Positions 1 through 9,181 of a stretch of DNA of 64,000 bases are shown here, one piece after another. Source of the stretch: Deltaproteobacteria bacterium (lineage in GTDB: Bacteria > Desulfobacterota > Dissulfuribacteria > Dissulfuribacterales > QOAL01); the NCBI GenBank assembly GCA_026995935.1, contig JALWNK010000058.1:1-64000 (forward strand), given 5' to 3'. The position numbers and the translations under genes are program-made. The first letter of the stretch is position 1. Each line of letters begins with the position of its first letter. The notes under the pieces were generated by a model. That model was given only the letters and a program-made list of their open reading frames with translations. It ran no database searches and was not told where the DNA came from.

Positions 1-1453
1 GGATAAAGAGCACCTTTGAAAGGTCAAAGGGCATCTCTATGTAGTGGTCTGAAAAGGCGCTGTTTTGTTCCGGGTCCAGGACCTCGAGCAGGGCAGCTGC
101 CGGATCCCCTCGAAAGTCCGTGCCTATTTTGTCCACCTCGTCCATCATAAAAACGGGATTTTTTGTGCCTGCGCGCCTGATTTCCTGGATTATCCTTCCA
201 GGCATGGCCCCAACATAGGTGCGCCTGTGACCCCTTATCTCCGCCTCGTCACGAACGCCTCCAAGGGAAAGCCTGACAAATTTTCTACCCAGGGCCCTTG
301 CTATTGATTTTCCAAGGGACGTCTTGCCCACCCCAGGAGGCCCCACAAAACAGAGGATAGGGCCCTTGACCTTGCGGTTGAGTTTTCGCACTGCAATGAA
401 TTCTATGATCCTTTCTTTTACCTTTTCCAGGTCGTAGTGGTCCTCATCCAGGATATTTCTTGCCCTTTTTATGTCCAGCTTATCCCTGGTGGTATCGGAC
501 CATGGTAGCTCGCAGAGCCAGTCCAGGTATGTACGGACGAGGGCGGCCTCAGAGGAATCAGGATGCATGAACTCAAGGCGCTTTAGCTGCTTGAGGGCCT
601 CTTTTTCTGTAGCCTCTGGCATGTCAGCCTCTTCTATCTTGGCCTTGTACTCCTCGATCTCCTTCTGCCTTTCATCTATCTCTCCAAGCTCCCTCTGTAT
701 GGCCCTTAACTGCTCGCGCAGGAAGATATCCCTCTGGGTTCTGCTCATCTCCTCTCTGGCTTCTGACTGGATCTTTGCCTGGACTGTCGAGACCTCTATC
801 TCCCTGGCCAGAAACTCTGATACCTTTTTTAGCCTCTCTATAGGGTGAAAAAGCTGAAGTATCTCCTGGGCCTCTCCGCCTGTGAGCTTGAGGTTTGACG
901 CCACCACGTCTGCAAGTTTTCCCGGATCGTTTACCGTGCTAAGTATTATGCCTAGCTCAGGGCTGAATATGTTCTTTATGTTAAAGAGCTTTTCTGCATG
1001 CTCACGGACGTGTCTCATGAGGGCCTCTGTCTCCACAGAGATTTCCACCTCTTGGTCCTCTATGGGCTCTACCTTCACCTTGAAAAAGGGCTGATCCTTC
1101 ACCACTTCAAGGGTCCTTCCCTTTAAAAGGGCCTGGGTGAGTATCTTGAGCCTGCCGTCCGGAAGCTGAAGCGTTCTCATTATGGCGGCGATCACCCCTG
1201 TGGAGTAGAGGTCCTCAGAGGTGGGCTTGTCTATGCGGGCATCTTTTTGGGCAACCAGAAATATGAGCCTGTCGTTGGTAAGCGCCTCGTTTACAGCGGC
1301 AATGGATGATTCCCTGCCCACAAACAGGGGTACCACCATGGAAGGGAACACAATAACGTCCCTTAGGGCCATGAGAGGCAGACATTCGGGGATCTCATAG
1401 CTTTCAGGTATGTCAAGATCAAAAAGATCAGTAACGGTGGCATCAAATTTCAT
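1..1453 (-). CDS. lon: Lon ATP-dependent protease, N-terminal part (cut by left window edge)
   Basis: ATP-dependent cytosolic serine protease that degrades misfolded and regulatory proteins. About 484 codons are visible. The N-terminal LON substrate-binding domain (roughly residues 20-215) contains LPLMALRDVIVFPSMVVPLF. A coiled-coil linker follows, then the AAA+ module with Walker A GPPGVGKT near residue 370 and Walker B VFMMDEVDK near 433. The Ser-Lys proteolytic domain lies outside the window. The start ATG (1453-1451) overlaps the stop of the upstream ATPase gene as ATGA, implying translational coupling, with an AAAGGAG ribosome site inside the upstream gene. It is the last visible gene of the proA-to-lon operon. 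No heat-shock operator was seen next to it, so expression probably comes from the operon promoter. Confidence 0.95.
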   Translation of the reverse strand, partial: MKFDATVTDLFDLDIPESYEIPECLPLMALRDVIVFPSMVVPLFVGRESSIAAVNEALTNDRLIFLVAQKDARIDKPTSEDLYSTGVIAAIMRTLQLPDGRLKILTQALLKGRTLEVVKDQPFFKVKVEPIEDQEVEISVETEALMRHVREHAEKLFNIKNIFSPELGIILSTVNDPGKLADVVASNLKLTGGEAQEILQLFHPIERLKKVSEFLAREIEVSTVQAKIQSEAREEMSRTQRDIFLREQLRAIQRELGEIDERQKEIEEYKAKIEEADMPEATEKEALKQLKRLEFMHPDSSEAALVRTYLDWLCELPWSDTTRDKLDIKRARNILDEDHYDLEKVKERIIEFIAVRKLNRKVKGPILCFVGPPGVGKTSLGKSIARALGRKFVRLSLGGVRDEAEIRGHRRTYVGAMPGRIIQEIRRAGTKNPVFMMDEVDKIGTDFRGDPAAALLEVLDPEQNSAFSDHYIEMPFDLSKVLFI

Positions 1454-2493
1454 TTTGGGCTTTGCTCCTTTTTACTAAAATGAAAGAGGTGACAGTTGAT
1501 GATGTGGCCTTTGGAAACCTCAACTGGCATGGGCTCCTGGCGGCCACAGAAGCCAAGCCTTTCCGGGCAGCGGGAATAAAACAGGCATCCAGCCCTTATT
1601 TTATCATGAGATGCAGGTAAGGCCTTTGTATCCTGGCCCTCTGCCCCCTTTTTCTCACATCCAGGCTCTTCCTGAGGCCTTGGCACGGGGATGGATTTCA
1701 TAAGAAACTTCGTGTACGGGTGGTGAGGACTGGAATTTTCACCTCTGCCAGAAAGCATGAAGGCCCTCCTTGGCATTATCTCGCAGATGGTTCCCCGGTA
1801 CATGACAACTATCCTGTGGCTGACAAATTCTACAATGGGAAGGTCATGTGATATGAAAAGACAGCTTATCCTGTTTGATGCCTGAAGGTCCAAGATGAGA
1901 TTTATTATCTGGGCCTGAATGGAAACGTCAAGGGCGGAAGTGGGTTCATCCAGCACAACAAGATCTGGCCTTGTGGCAAGGGCCCTTGCGATTCCGATTC
2001 GCTGTCTCTGGCCACCGCTGAACTCGTGGGGGTAACGGTCTTCAACCCCGGGGTTGCTGAATCCCGCCATCTGTAGAAGACGCCTCACCTCGTTCCTCAG
2101 CTGCTCCTTTGGGCATATATTGTGTATTTTAAGGGGCTGGCTGATTATCTTGAATATGGTCTTTTTGGGATTTAGGGAGGAAAAAGGGTCCTGAAAGACC
2201 ATCTGTGCCCTTTTTCGAAAGCCCCTCAGTTCCCTTCCCTTAAGTGCTGAAAGATCAACACCTTCAAAACGGATTTGTCCACTTGTGGGCCTTTCAAGGC
2301 CAAGGACAAGTCTTGCCAGGGTGGATTTTCCGCAGCCGCTTTCACCCACTAGTCCAAGGATTTCCTCCCTTTTAATGTCCAGGTTTACCCTGTTAAGCGC
2401 CCGTATGAGCGAGGTCTTCCCTGAGAAAAACCCCTTTTTGACCCGGTAGAGTTTTGAGACGTCCTCAAGGGAACAGATGGCTGCCTTGTCCAT
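1450..2493 (-). CDS. Oligopeptide/dipeptide ABC transporter ATP-binding protein (OppF/DppF type)
   Basis: Cytosolic ATPase of a peptide or nickel-type ABC importer. Walker A GESGCGKST lies near residue 55, the signature FSGGQRQRIGIARALA near 160, and Walker B LVVLDEPTSALD just after. The C-terminus has the oligopeptide-transporter extension with the CLFYSRCPERLGFC cysteine motif typical of OppF/DppF. At 347 aa it is normal length. It follows gpmI by one base (TGATATG) and overlaps lon by four. Neither permeases, a binding protein nor the usual OppD partner are in the window, so it is separated from its transporter. The call to the family is secure; the substrate is unknown. Confidence 0.9.
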   Translation of the reverse strand: MDKAAICSLEDVSKLYRVKKGFFSGKTSLIRALNRVNLDIKREEILGLVGESGCGKSTLARLVLGLERPTSGQIRFEGVDLSALKGRELRGFRKRAQMVFQDPFSSLNPKKTIFKIISQPLKIHNICPKEQLRNEVRRLLQMAGFSNPGVEDRYPHEFSGGQRQRIGIARALATRPDLVVLDEPTSALDVSIQAQIINLILDLQASNRISCLFISHDLPIVEFVSHRIVVMYRGTICEIMPRRAFMLSGRGENSSPHHPYTKFLMKSIPVPRPQEEPGCEKKGAEGQDTKALPASHDKIRAGCLFYSRCPERLGFCGRQEPMPVEVSKGHIINCHLFHFSKKEQSPK

Positions 2494-2494
2494 A

Positions 2495-4057
2495 TCAGAA
2501 AAGGGCTTTTCCTGTCATCTCTTCCGGCTGGGCCAGGCCCATGATTTTTAAGATGGTTGGTGCAACATCTCCAAGGATGCCCTTTTTAAGACTTGCATCA
2601 ATAAGGTTGTCATCCACCAGGTAAAAGGGAACGGGGTTTGTGGTGTGTGCTGTTGCCGGGCTGCCATCGGACAATTTCATAACCTCTGCGTTTCCGTGAT
2701 CCGCCGTAATTAACACAGAGCCGCCCATTTTTCTGAAGGCCTCGGTCACCTTTCCGACGCATTCATCCACCACCTCGCACGCCTTAATGGCAGCCTCCAG
2801 AACCCCTGTGTGGCCCACCATGTCTCCATTGGCGAAGTTTACCACTATGAGGTCGTAGATATCCTTTTTTATGTTCTCCACCAGTGTCTCGGCTATCTTT
2901 GGCGCACTCATCTCTGGCTTGAGATCGTAGGTTGGTACGTCCCTTGGGGAAGGAATGAGGATCCTGTCTTCGTTAGGGAAGGGCTCTTCCTCTCCGCCAT
3001 TAAAAAAGTAGGTGACATGGGCGTATTTTTCCGTCTCTGCTATCCTTAGCTGTTTGAGGCCTTTCTTGCTTACGACCTCACCAAGGATGTTTTTTAGCCT
3101 AGCCGGGGGAAACGCCACTGGCAGGTCAAAATTCTTGTCATACATGGTCATGGTTGCATAGGCAAGGAGCCTGGGCCTGTCGCTTACGTCAAAGAAGGAA
3201 AAGTCCTTTTCCGTAAAGGCCCTTGTAAGTTCCCTTGCCCTGTCTGCCCTGAAATTGAAGTGAAAAATGGCATCCCCGTCCCTTACAGGGCCTTTTCCTT
3301 CTGAAAAGGGGCACCTTTCGTTTTCGATGAGTATGGGTTTTATGAACTCATCCGTCTCGCCGCGCCCGTAGGCGTTTTTTACGGCAGTAACAGGGTCCTT
3401 TTCAATGCGGCCTTTTCCGCGCACGAGCATTTCATATGCAGCCTCCACCCGTTCCCATCGGGTGTCCCTGTCCATGGCGTAGAAGCGGCCGCAGATAGAG
3501 GCGATGGTGCCTGCACCATGGCGCTCCATCTCCTTCTTAAGCCTTTCTATGTGCGTGACACCGCTTGTAGGCGGCGTGTCCCTTCCGTCCATAAAGGCAT
3601 GGATGCAGAGCCTGTCCCCAATCTTGTACCTGGCAGCCATCTCTATCAGGGCAAAAAGGTGTTCCATCTGGCTATGGACACCACCATCTGACACAAGGCC
3701 CATGAGGTGAAGTCTTGCCCCTTCACTTTCCCTCACCTTTGTCATGATGTCTTTGAGCACAGGGTTTTCAAAGAAGGAGCCATCCTCTATTGCCATGTTG
3801 ATGCGTGTAAGCTCCTGGTAGACGATCCTTCCGGCCCCAAGGTTTAGGTGGCCCACCTCGGAGTTCCCCATCTGCCCAGGTGGAAGGCCGACTGCCTCTC
3901 CGGACGCCTTAAGGAGGGTAAAGGGATATTTTTTATGATAGCCATCCAGGTTCGGGGTTCTGGCAAGGCGTGTAGCGTTTCCGTCGAGCTCTTCCCGCCA
4001 GCCCCATCCATCCATTATCACCAGCATCACGCGTTTTATCTGGTTTGGCTCACTCAT
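2495..4057 (-). CDS. gpmI: 2,3-bisphosphoglycerate-independent phosphoglycerate mutase
   Basis: Interconverts 3- and 2-phosphoglycerate in glycolysis/gluconeogenesis using two manganese ions and a phosphoserine intermediate. The alkaline-phosphatase-superfamily N-terminus MLVIMDGWGWRE carries the metal-binding Asp. The catalytic Ser is in GQMGNSEVGHLNLGAGR, and the C-terminal metal site is in ITADHGNAE. The protein is 520 aa from the chosen start. I chose ATG at 4057 (MSEPNQIK) because GGGAGG lies nine bases upstream; an ATG at 4078 would overlap the previous gene further and contains the ribosome site itself. The start overlaps the end of the nadD/rsfS fusion by eight bases, so the two are co-translated. 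Confidence 0.96.
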   Translation of the reverse strand: MSEPNQIKRVMLVIMDGWGWREELDGNATRLARTPNLDGYHKKYPFTLLKASGEAVGLPPGQMGNSEVGHLNLGAGRIVYQELTRINMAIEDGSFFENPVLKDIMTKVRESEGARLHLMGLVSDGGVHSQMEHLFALIEMAARYKIGDRLCIHAFMDGRDTPPTSGVTHIERLKKEMERHGAGTIASICGRFYAMDRDTRWERVEAAYEMLVRGKGRIEKDPVTAVKNAYGRGETDEFIKPILIENERCPFSEGKGPVRDGDAIFHFNFRADRARELTRAFTEKDFSFFDVSDRPRLLAYATMTMYDKNFDLPVAFPPARLKNILGEVVSKKGLKQLRIAETEKYAHVTYFFNGGEEEPFPNEDRILIPSPRDVPTYDLKPEMSAPKIAETLVENIKKDIYDLIVVNFANGDMVGHTGVLEAAIKACEVVDECVGKVTEAFRKMGGSVLITADHGNAEVMKLSDGSPATAHTTNPVPFYLVDDNLIDASLKKGILGDVAPTILKIMGLAQPEEMTGKALF

Positions 4058-5144
4058 TATCTTTTTCCTCCCTGGCAAGGCCAGTCTCAGTCATTACAAG
4101 CCGGGGCGCTTCCACCCAAAGTCCTTCAAGGTCATAAAAGGCCCTTACTGGCTCATAGAAGAGGTGTACCACCACGTCGTCATAGTCCATGAGAACCCAC
4201 TTGCCCTCTTCCTCGCCCTCTATGCTTCTGCACTTGATCTTTTGCCTGCCAAGTTCCCTTTTCATCCGGCTTGCAATACCCTGCACGTGTCTTGTTGAGC
4301 GTCCGTGGGCAATGATGAAAAAGTCGGCAACAGGGGATGAACCCCTCATATCAAGGACGACGATCCTTTCTCCCTTGTTGTCAAGTATCTCGTTGTATAT
4401 CTTTGAAGCTATCTCCATACTTCTTGTGGGGCTTGTACTGTCCTGTCCTTTTTGCAGTGTTTTCTCTTTTTTATAAACGTAAAGGTTGTTTTCTATAATG
4501 TAGTTTCTTACCCGTTCGGGGACAAGAAACCGAATGGATTTTCCTTGTTTGACCTTTTTTCTTATCCTGGTTGATGAGATTTCAATGCCGGTGGTTTCAA
4601 TTGCCAAAATGACGTTGGCCCCGTCTTTGGGTATCTTTGGAGAAGGCCCAGTCACTATCTCCATGCCCGGATAGATCTCTGAAAATTTTTTCCTGACATC
4701 CTTAATGGTTACAGGAGGACGTTTTATTATGACTAGGTTAGTGAGTTTTGGAATCTGTTGCCAATCCTTCCAGGAATCAAGTTCCAACGCAGCATCTGTT
4801 CCAACTACAAAATAGAAGGTACAGCTTTTCCCATAAATCTGGTTGATCTGTCTCAGAAGGTCCACGGAAAAGGAAACGCCTTTTCTTTCCGCCTCAATGG
4901 TGCTTGCGCGAAAATGTTCCACCCCATTTATGGCAAGTTGCACCATGTTCAGCCTGTGTTCAAAGGGCGTGAGCTCCTTCTCAAGCTTGTGAGGAGGCAG
5001 GTAGGCTGGCACAAACCATATTTCATCCAGGGCAAGGGCTTCATGGACCTCTTCGGCAGCCCGCAGATGCCCTAGATGAACAGGATCCAGGGTTCCACCA
5101 AATATCCCTATTTTCTTCCTAACTTCTGACTTGTCCGTCTCCAA
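4050..5144 (-). CDS. nadD-rsfS: Fused nicotinate-nucleotide adenylyltransferase (NadD) and ribosomal silencing factor (RsfS)
   Basis: Two enzymes on one 364-aa chain. Residues 11-225 are NadD (NaMN + ATP to NaAD in NAD synthesis), with the nucleotidyltransferase motif [10 protein letters not shown] at 17-26 and ISSTRIR at 189-195. Residues 243-350 are RsfS/DUF143, which binds ribosomal protein uL14 and blocks subunit joining under starvation; its hallmark region runs from [19 protein letters not shown] to FYDLEGLW. A short charged linker (226-242) joins them. The two genes are commonly neighbours in bacteria, so loss of one stop codon explains the fusion. The start is uncertain: TTG at 5144 is the only start-like codon ahead of the domain and overlaps proA by 26 bases, without a clear ribosome site. 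Confidence 0.92.
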   Translation of the reverse strand: METDKSEVRKKIGIFGGTLDPVHLGHLRAAEEVHEALALDEIWFVPAYLPPHKLEKELTPFEHRLNMVQLAINGVEHFRASTIEAERKGVSFSVDLLRQINQIYGKSCTFYFVVGTDAALELDSWKDWQQIPKLTNLVIIKRPPVTIKDVRKKFSEIYPGMEIVTGPSPKIPKDGANVILAIETTGIEISSTRIRKKVKQGKSIRFLVPERVRNYIIENNLYVYKKEKTLQKGQDSTSPTRSMEIASKIYNEILDNKGERIVVLDMRGSSPVADFFIIAHGRSTRHVQGIASRMKRELGRQKIKCRSIEGEEEGKWVLMDYDDVVVHLFYEPVRAFYDLEGLWVEAPRLVMTETGLAREEKDNE

Positions 5145-6378
5145 AGGCTATGAATTTAGTGGTAGTCAGTTCCTCCAGGCCCATTGGCCCGTAGGCGTGA
5201 AGCTTTGATGTGCTTATTCCTATTTCCGCACCCAGCCCAAGCTGGCCCCCGTCGTTGAACCTGGTGGATGCGTTAACCAGCACCAGGGAGGCATCCACCT
5301 CATTTAAAAACCTCCTGGCCCGGGCATAATCCCTGGTGATGATGGCCTCAGTGTGGTTTGAGCCGTAACGGTCAATGTAATCCATGGCCTCATCCATGGA
5401 AGAGACCACCTTTACCGCCAGGATGAGATCGAGAAATTCAGTGCCCCAGTCTTCTTCAGTGGCCGGGACGGCGTAGGACAAAAGCTCGCACGTGCGCTTA
5501 CATCCCCGTATCTCAACTCCTGCTTCCTTGAACCTTTCTCCCATCTTGGGAAGAAAGGATGGAGCCACATCCTGGTGAACCAGCATCCCCTCCATGGCAT
5601 TACATACTCCAGGGCGCTGAACCTTGGAGTTGAAGCAGATTTCAGTGGCCATGTCTTCGTCGCAGCCCCTATCCACATAGCAGTGGCAGACTCCCTTGTA
5701 GTGCTTGAGAACCGGAATCTTAGAGTTTTCCACAACAAACCTTATTAGGCCTTCCCCGCCCCTGGGAATAATAAGGTCAATCTCTTCCTCACGTGCTAGG
5801 AGTTCTGTTACCGCAGACCTGTCTGTTGTTGGGACAACCTGCACCGCCTCCTTTGGCACCTGGTTTTCATCCAGTGCCTCTTGAAGTATTTGTGCAAGGG
5901 CAAGATTTGAGTGTATGGCGTCGGAGCCGCCCTTTAAAATCACGGCATTTCCTGCCTTAAGGCAAAGGGCCGCAGCGTCAATGGTTACATTGGGCCTTGA
6001 CTCGTAGATCATGCCTATGACACCAAGGGGGATTCTCACCCTTCCTACCAGGAGGTTGTTTGGCCTCTTCCACATCTTTGTGACTTCACCTACAGGGTCG
6101 GGCAGGGAAGCCACTTCCTTGAGTCCCTGGACCATGGAGTCTATAACCTTGTCAGAAAGCTCGAGTCTGTCCAAAAAGGCACTGCTAAGACCCTTGGCTT
6201 GGCCCTTTTCAAGGTCCTTTCTGTTTTCTTCCTGAAGCTTCGCTCTAGCGTCTGAGAGTTTTTCCGCAGTTGAAAGAAGCACCTTGTTCTTGACATCCGT
6301 AGACAAAACCGCGATTTTCCTGGCAGCCTTCCTGGCCTTTTCAGCCATGTCCTCAATTACAGCCTTTACGTCACTCAT
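5119..6378 (-). CDS. proA: Gamma-glutamyl phosphate reductase
   Basis: Second step of proline synthesis: NADPH-dependent reduction of glutamyl-5-phosphate to glutamate semialdehyde in the cytosol. The 419-aa length is typical. It has aldehyde-dehydrogenase-superfamily landmarks, including [17 protein letters not shown] near residue 117, [12 protein letters not shown], the catalytic Cys in [12 protein letters not shown], and the C-terminal [24 protein letters not shown] 6378 is preceded by GAGAGG. It is the first gene of the minus-strand operon running to lon. proB is not adjacent, so the rest of the proline pathway must be elsewhere. The sHSP terminator lies just upstream, so the operon needs a promoter in the 6379-6400 interval or reads through. 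Confidence 0.96.
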   Translation of the reverse strand: MSDVKAVIEDMAEKARKAARKIAVLSTDVKNKVLLSTAEKLSDARAKLQEENRKDLEKGQAKGLSSAFLDRLELSDKVIDSMVQGLKEVASLPDPVGEVTKMWKRPNNLLVGRVRIPLGVIGMIYESRPNVTIDAAALCLKAGNAVILKGGSDAIHSNLALAQILQEALDENQVPKEAVQVVPTTDRSAVTELLAREEEIDLIIPRGGEGLIRFVVENSKIPVLKHYKGVCHCYVDRGCDEDMATEICFNSKVQRPGVCNAMEGMLVHQDVAPSFLPKMGERFKEAGVEIRGCKRTCELLSYAVPATEEDWGTEFLDLILAVKVVSSMDEAMDYIDRYGSNHTEAIITRDYARARRFLNEVDASLVLVNASTRFNDGGQLGLGAEIGISTSKLHAYGPMGLEELTTTKFIAFGDGQVRS

Positions 6379-6400
6379 TTTTAGTCCTCTCGTTCACAAA

Positions 6401-6429
6401 AATAAAAAAGGGGAAACAAAAGTTTCCCC
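6401..6429 (-). terminator. Rho-independent terminator after the Hsp20 genes
   Basis: On the minus strand GGGGAAAC-TTTT-GTTTCCCC forms a perfect 8-bp stem with a 4-base loop (6410-6429). It is followed by a T-rich tract (TTTTTTATT, ending near 6401). It ends transcription of the two small heat-shock genes before proA. Confidence 0.9.
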
Positions 6430-6476
6430 TGATTTTAATATGGTAGCCCGGCTTATGCCAGTCTAAAGAGCCCTCA

Positions 6477-6884
6477 TTATTCCACTTTTACCTCGATCTT
6501 TTTGGGCTTTACCTCTTCACTCTTTGGCAGGAATATCTTCAGCACCCCTGCGTTCATAGTTGCCTCAATTTTTGAAACATCAACGTCCGGGCCCAGGGTA
6601 AAAGCCCTTTCGTAGGCCTTACCGTTGAATTCAACGTATAAAGGGGTTATGTCCTTTGGAACAACATCCCCTATTTCGCCCTTAATGGTGAGCACGTTTT
6701 TGTCAATCTGCACGTCCAGGTTCTCCTTTGGAACGCCTGGCATGTCTGCAAAGAGAACCACTCCGTCTTCAAGCTCGTATATGTCGACTGGCGGTGTGAC
6801 CACAACAGGCCTGAGCCTCTGCTGCTCCTGAGGAGTCCTGTCTTCGGTCTTTACTGCCATTTCCTGTCCTTTAACGTCTGCCAT
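6477..6884 (-). CDS. Small heat-shock protein, Hsp20 family (second copy)
   Basis: ATP-independent holdase chaperone of the alpha-crystallin family, 135 aa. The alpha-crystallin domain spans roughly residues 28-125. It starts at PVDIYELEDGVVLFADMPGV and ends with the conserved GVLKIFLPK. The C-terminal KKIEVKVE tail is nearly identical to that of the neighbouring Hsp20, indicating a shared origin. ATG 6884 follows AGGAGG by eight bases. It lies 23 bases downstream of the first Hsp20 gene and ahead of a strong terminator, so the two form a bicistronic unit. The N-terminal arm is short and charged, unlike its partner, which may give different oligomers or clients (inference). Confidence 0.93.
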   Translation of the reverse strand: MADVKGQEMAVKTEDRTPQEQQRLRPVVVTPPVDIYELEDGVVLFADMPGVPKENLDVQIDKNVLTIKGEIGDVVPKDITPLYVEFNGKAYERAFTLGPDVDVSKIEATMNAGVLKIFLPKSEEVKPKKIEVKVE

Positions 6885-6907
6885 CTTTCACACCTCCTGA
6901 CTTCTAA

Positions 6908-7372
6908 TTAATCTACCTTGACTTCGATCTTCTTGGTCTTTTCCTCTTCCTTCTTTTTGATGGATATGTTCAAGATTCCGTTCTTGTACTTGGCCTCAAC
7001 ACTTGCGGTATCAAGACCTTCAGGAAGGGCAATGACGCGCCTGAATTTTCCGCTGAATCTCTCTTTCCTGTAGTAACCGGTGACCTTGGCATCTTCGCCA
7101 AGCTCTTTTGCAGTATCCCTGCCTGCCGATATGGTCAGCATATTCTTTTCCACGGTGAGGTCTATGTCCTTTGGGTCAAGGCCTGGGGCAAAGAGGTATA
7201 TCAACACCTGATCCGAGGTCTCACCAATGTTGACCGCCGGAATGGGAACGCGTTTTGAGGCAACACCTGCAGGGGAAAAGTAGTTTTCATTAAATATCTT
7301 CTCCATTTCCCTATTCAGCCTGTCAAAGTCCTGCCATATGGGATCACTTAGGGAAAACCATGGTCTAAGCAT
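6908..7372 (-). CDS. Small heat-shock protein, Hsp20 family (first copy)
   Basis: Alpha-crystallin chaperone, 154 aa from the chosen start. The aromatic N-terminal arm MLRPWFSLSDPIWQDFDRLN is typical of bacterial class A sHSPs. The core domain follows (about residues 45-145), with PGLDPKDIDLTVEKN and the GILNISIKKKE strand. I chose ATG 7372, preceded by AGGAGG at eight bases, over the longer ATG at 7405, which has no ribosome site. It heads the two-gene Hsp20 unit. The upstream 130 bases contain no CIRCE-like repeat, so its heat regulation is not through HrcA as far as can be seen. Confidence 0.93.
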   Translation of the reverse strand: MLRPWFSLSDPIWQDFDRLNREMEKIFNENYFSPAGVASKRVPIPAVNIGETSDQVLIYLFAPGLDPKDIDLTVEKNMLTISAGRDTAKELGEDAKVTGYYRKERFSGKFRRVIALPEGLDTASVEAKYKNGILNISIKKKEEEKTKKIEVKVD

Positions 7373-7503
7373 CTTCACATCCTCCTTGATTTTCGATTTC
7401 GTCAATATTTTTAAGGAAATACAACTTGATTCATCTTTACGGTAAACATGAAGATGAGCCAGTCAAGACTGCCATTTAAAAAAATCCAGGTTTTTTAAGG
7501 CAT

Positions 7504-7533
7504 AAAAAAAGCCCTGCACAGTTGATGCAGGGC
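7504..7533 (-). terminator. Rho-independent terminator after the inositol-phosphate synthase gene
   Basis: On the minus strand GCCCTGCA and TGCAGGGC (7511-7518 and 7526-7533 on plus) form a perfect 8-bp stem around a 7-base loop. A run of seven T follows (7504-7510 are A on plus). It lies 31 bases past the stop of the 7565-8668 gene. Confidence 0.9.
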
Positions 7534-7564
7534 CATTTGAGTGGCAGGATGGGACAGTTTGATC

Positions 7565-8668
7565 CTACCTCTCCCTTGTGCCAGCTATGAACTCCTCGGT
7601 ATTTTTGCAGGCAACATCATCAGTAAACTGCTGTGGAGGGTGTTTCATGAAGTAGGAGGATGGAGAAGTAAGAGGGCCGCCAATGCCCCTTTCAAGGGCA
7701 AGCTTACAACAGCGGATTGAATCGATGGCAACGCCTGCTGAATTGGGTGAATCTTCCACAGACAGCCTAAGCTCCAGGTGCATTGGAACGTCTCCAAAGA
7801 GTTTTCCTTCCATGCGTATGAAGGCGACCTTGTTGTCCTTTTGCCAGGGCACATAGTCACTAGGGCCTATGTGTATATTGTCTGCCGGAAGGGGCTCTGC
7901 AAGGACTGCCTGCACCGCCTCGGTCTTTGAGACCTTTTTGGAACGCAGTCTGTGGCGGTTCAGCATATTAAGAAAGTCTGTGTTTCCACCGGTATTTAGC
8001 TGGTAGGTACGCTCAAGCTTTACACCACGCCTTTTAAAGAGATTGGCAAGGGTTCTGTGGGTGATGGTGGCCCCAAGCTGGGATTTTATGTCGTCTCCTA
8101 CAATGGGGATGTTCTTCTCATGGAAGCGCTGGGCCCACCTTGGGTCACTGGCTATGAAAACCGGCATGTTGTTGATGAAGCCAACACCTGCTTCCAGGGC
8201 ACATTCTGCGTAAAAACGTACCGCTTCTTCGGAACCTACAGGGAGATAGTTAAGCAGTATTTCCGTACCAGAGTCTTTCAAGGTGTTCACTACCTCTTCC
8301 TTGGAAGGCTCTGGTTCGTCTGCAAGTACAAAGGTCTTGTCTTCAGGATAGTCCTTCATGTGTTCAGAAAACCCATCCAGGACCTTTCCCATCAGGACCT
8401 TTACTCCTGTAGGTGGAATATCCTTACAAAATACCGTGGTACAGTTGGGGGGTGCAAATATGGCCTCGGCCACATCCTTGCCCACCTTTCTTTTGTCTAT
8501 ATCAAAGGCCGCTACAACCTCTATGTCACTGGGCTTATAACCTCCAATTTCCCAGTGCATAAGACCGATGGCGTCTTCGGCCGATTTATCCGCGTAATAG
8601 TTTATGCCCTGCCATAGTGAAGAAAAACAGTTACCTACTCCAGCAACGGCAATTCTGATCTTAGACAT
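7565..8668 (-). CDS. ino1: Inositol-3-phosphate synthase (myo-inositol-1-phosphate synthase)
   Basis: NAD-dependent isomerisation of glucose-6-phosphate to L-myo-inositol-1-phosphate. The product feeds inositol lipids or the thermophile solute di-myo-inositol phosphate. The Rossmann motif is AVAGVGNCFSSLWQG at residues 7-21. The family core includes GDDIKSQLGATITHRTLANLF and LNTGGNTDFLNMLNRHRL. The 367-aa length fits the compact archaeal/actinobacterial type. ATG 8668 follows GGAG with an eight-base gap. It appears monocistronic, closed by a terminator. No inositol monophosphatase, CDP-inositol or phospholipid synthase gene is adjacent, so the end product cannot be read from context. Confidence 0.94.
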   Translation of the reverse strand: MSKIRIAVAGVGNCFSSLWQGINYYADKSAEDAIGLMHWEIGGYKPSDIEVVAAFDIDKRKVGKDVAEAIFAPPNCTTVFCKDIPPTGVKVLMGKVLDGFSEHMKDYPEDKTFVLADEPEPSKEEVVNTLKDSGTEILLNYLPVGSEEAVRFYAECALEAGVGFINNMPVFIASDPRWAQRFHEKNIPIVGDDIKSQLGATITHRTLANLFKRRGVKLERTYQLNTGGNTDFLNMLNRHRLRSKKVSKTEAVQAVLAEPLPADNIHIGPSDYVPWQKDNKVAFIRMEGKLFGDVPMHLELRLSVEDSPNSAGVAIDSIRCCKLALERGIGGPLTSPSSYFMKHPPQQFTDDVACKNTEEFIAGTRER

Positions 8669-8715
8669 CTGTTACTGCTCCTCCCTAAACCAAATAAGAT
8701 CTGAGAAATTTTTGG

Positions 8716-8925
8716 TTACTCTTCCGTCTCCTCTATGTTTATTTCAGCTTCAAAAAAACTCGAGCCGCAATCGTAACATTTCACATCTATTATCTTGTTA
8801 TCAATGATGGAAACGTATATTTCATCACTGCCACAACTGCATTTTTCCTGAACCGTCTCTCTTACGAGCTGTTCTATCTGCGGCTGCACGTCAATGGGAA
8901 TGTCGGGATCAAAGGTGATTTTCAC
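8716..8925 (-). CDS. Small zinc-ribbon-like protein of unknown function
   Basis: A 69-aa acidic protein with four cysteines in two pairs, KCSCGSDE (residues 28-30) and CYDCGSS about 25 residues later. This spacing fits one zinc ribbon formed by two knuckles. The flanks are rich in Asp, Glu and Ile, and there is no signal peptide or membrane segment. It starts with GTG 8925, seven bases after GGAGG. It lies 47 bases upstream of the inositol-phosphate synthase on the same strand and could be co-transcribed. I do not recognise a named family; the metal-binding role is inferred from the cysteine pattern only. Confidence 0.75.
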   Translation of the reverse strand: MKITFDPDIPIDVQPQIEQLVRETVQEKCSCGSDEIYVSIIDNKIIDVKCYDCGSSFFEAEINIEETEE

Positions 8926-9110
8926 GTGTATCCTCCAAAGCCAAAAGGCTTTTTGTCTTGGACAACTTAAAAAATGCTAACTACACACTCTACCAATTTA
9001 TTTTTTACTTTGCAAAGCATTTTGCCCTCTTTTTAAACAGGAAAAATTGATAACAGACCAGGATTGTTAGTAATTTATAAAGACATTTCGTGGCCGATCT
9101 GCTAAAAAAC

Positions 9111-9141
9111 CAAAAAAGCGGCCCCCCAAAAAAGGGCCGCT
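9111..9141 (-). terminator. Rho-independent terminator after the parvulin gene
   Basis: On the minus strand AGCGGCCC and GGGCCGCT (plus 9134-9141 and 9117-9124) pair over eight bases with a 9-base loop. A T-rich tract follows (TTTTTGG). It lies about 40 bases downstream of the stop at 9182. The plus-strand interval 8926-9110 holds no gene that I can support. Confidence 0.88.
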
Positions 9142-9181
9142 CGCTTTTAGAGACAGACGGTATTTTTTCAGCTACTGATAG

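Noticed and set aside
8057-8617. A 186-codon plus-strand frame
   Set aside because: It is antisense to the inositol-phosphate synthase and has no recognisable motif.
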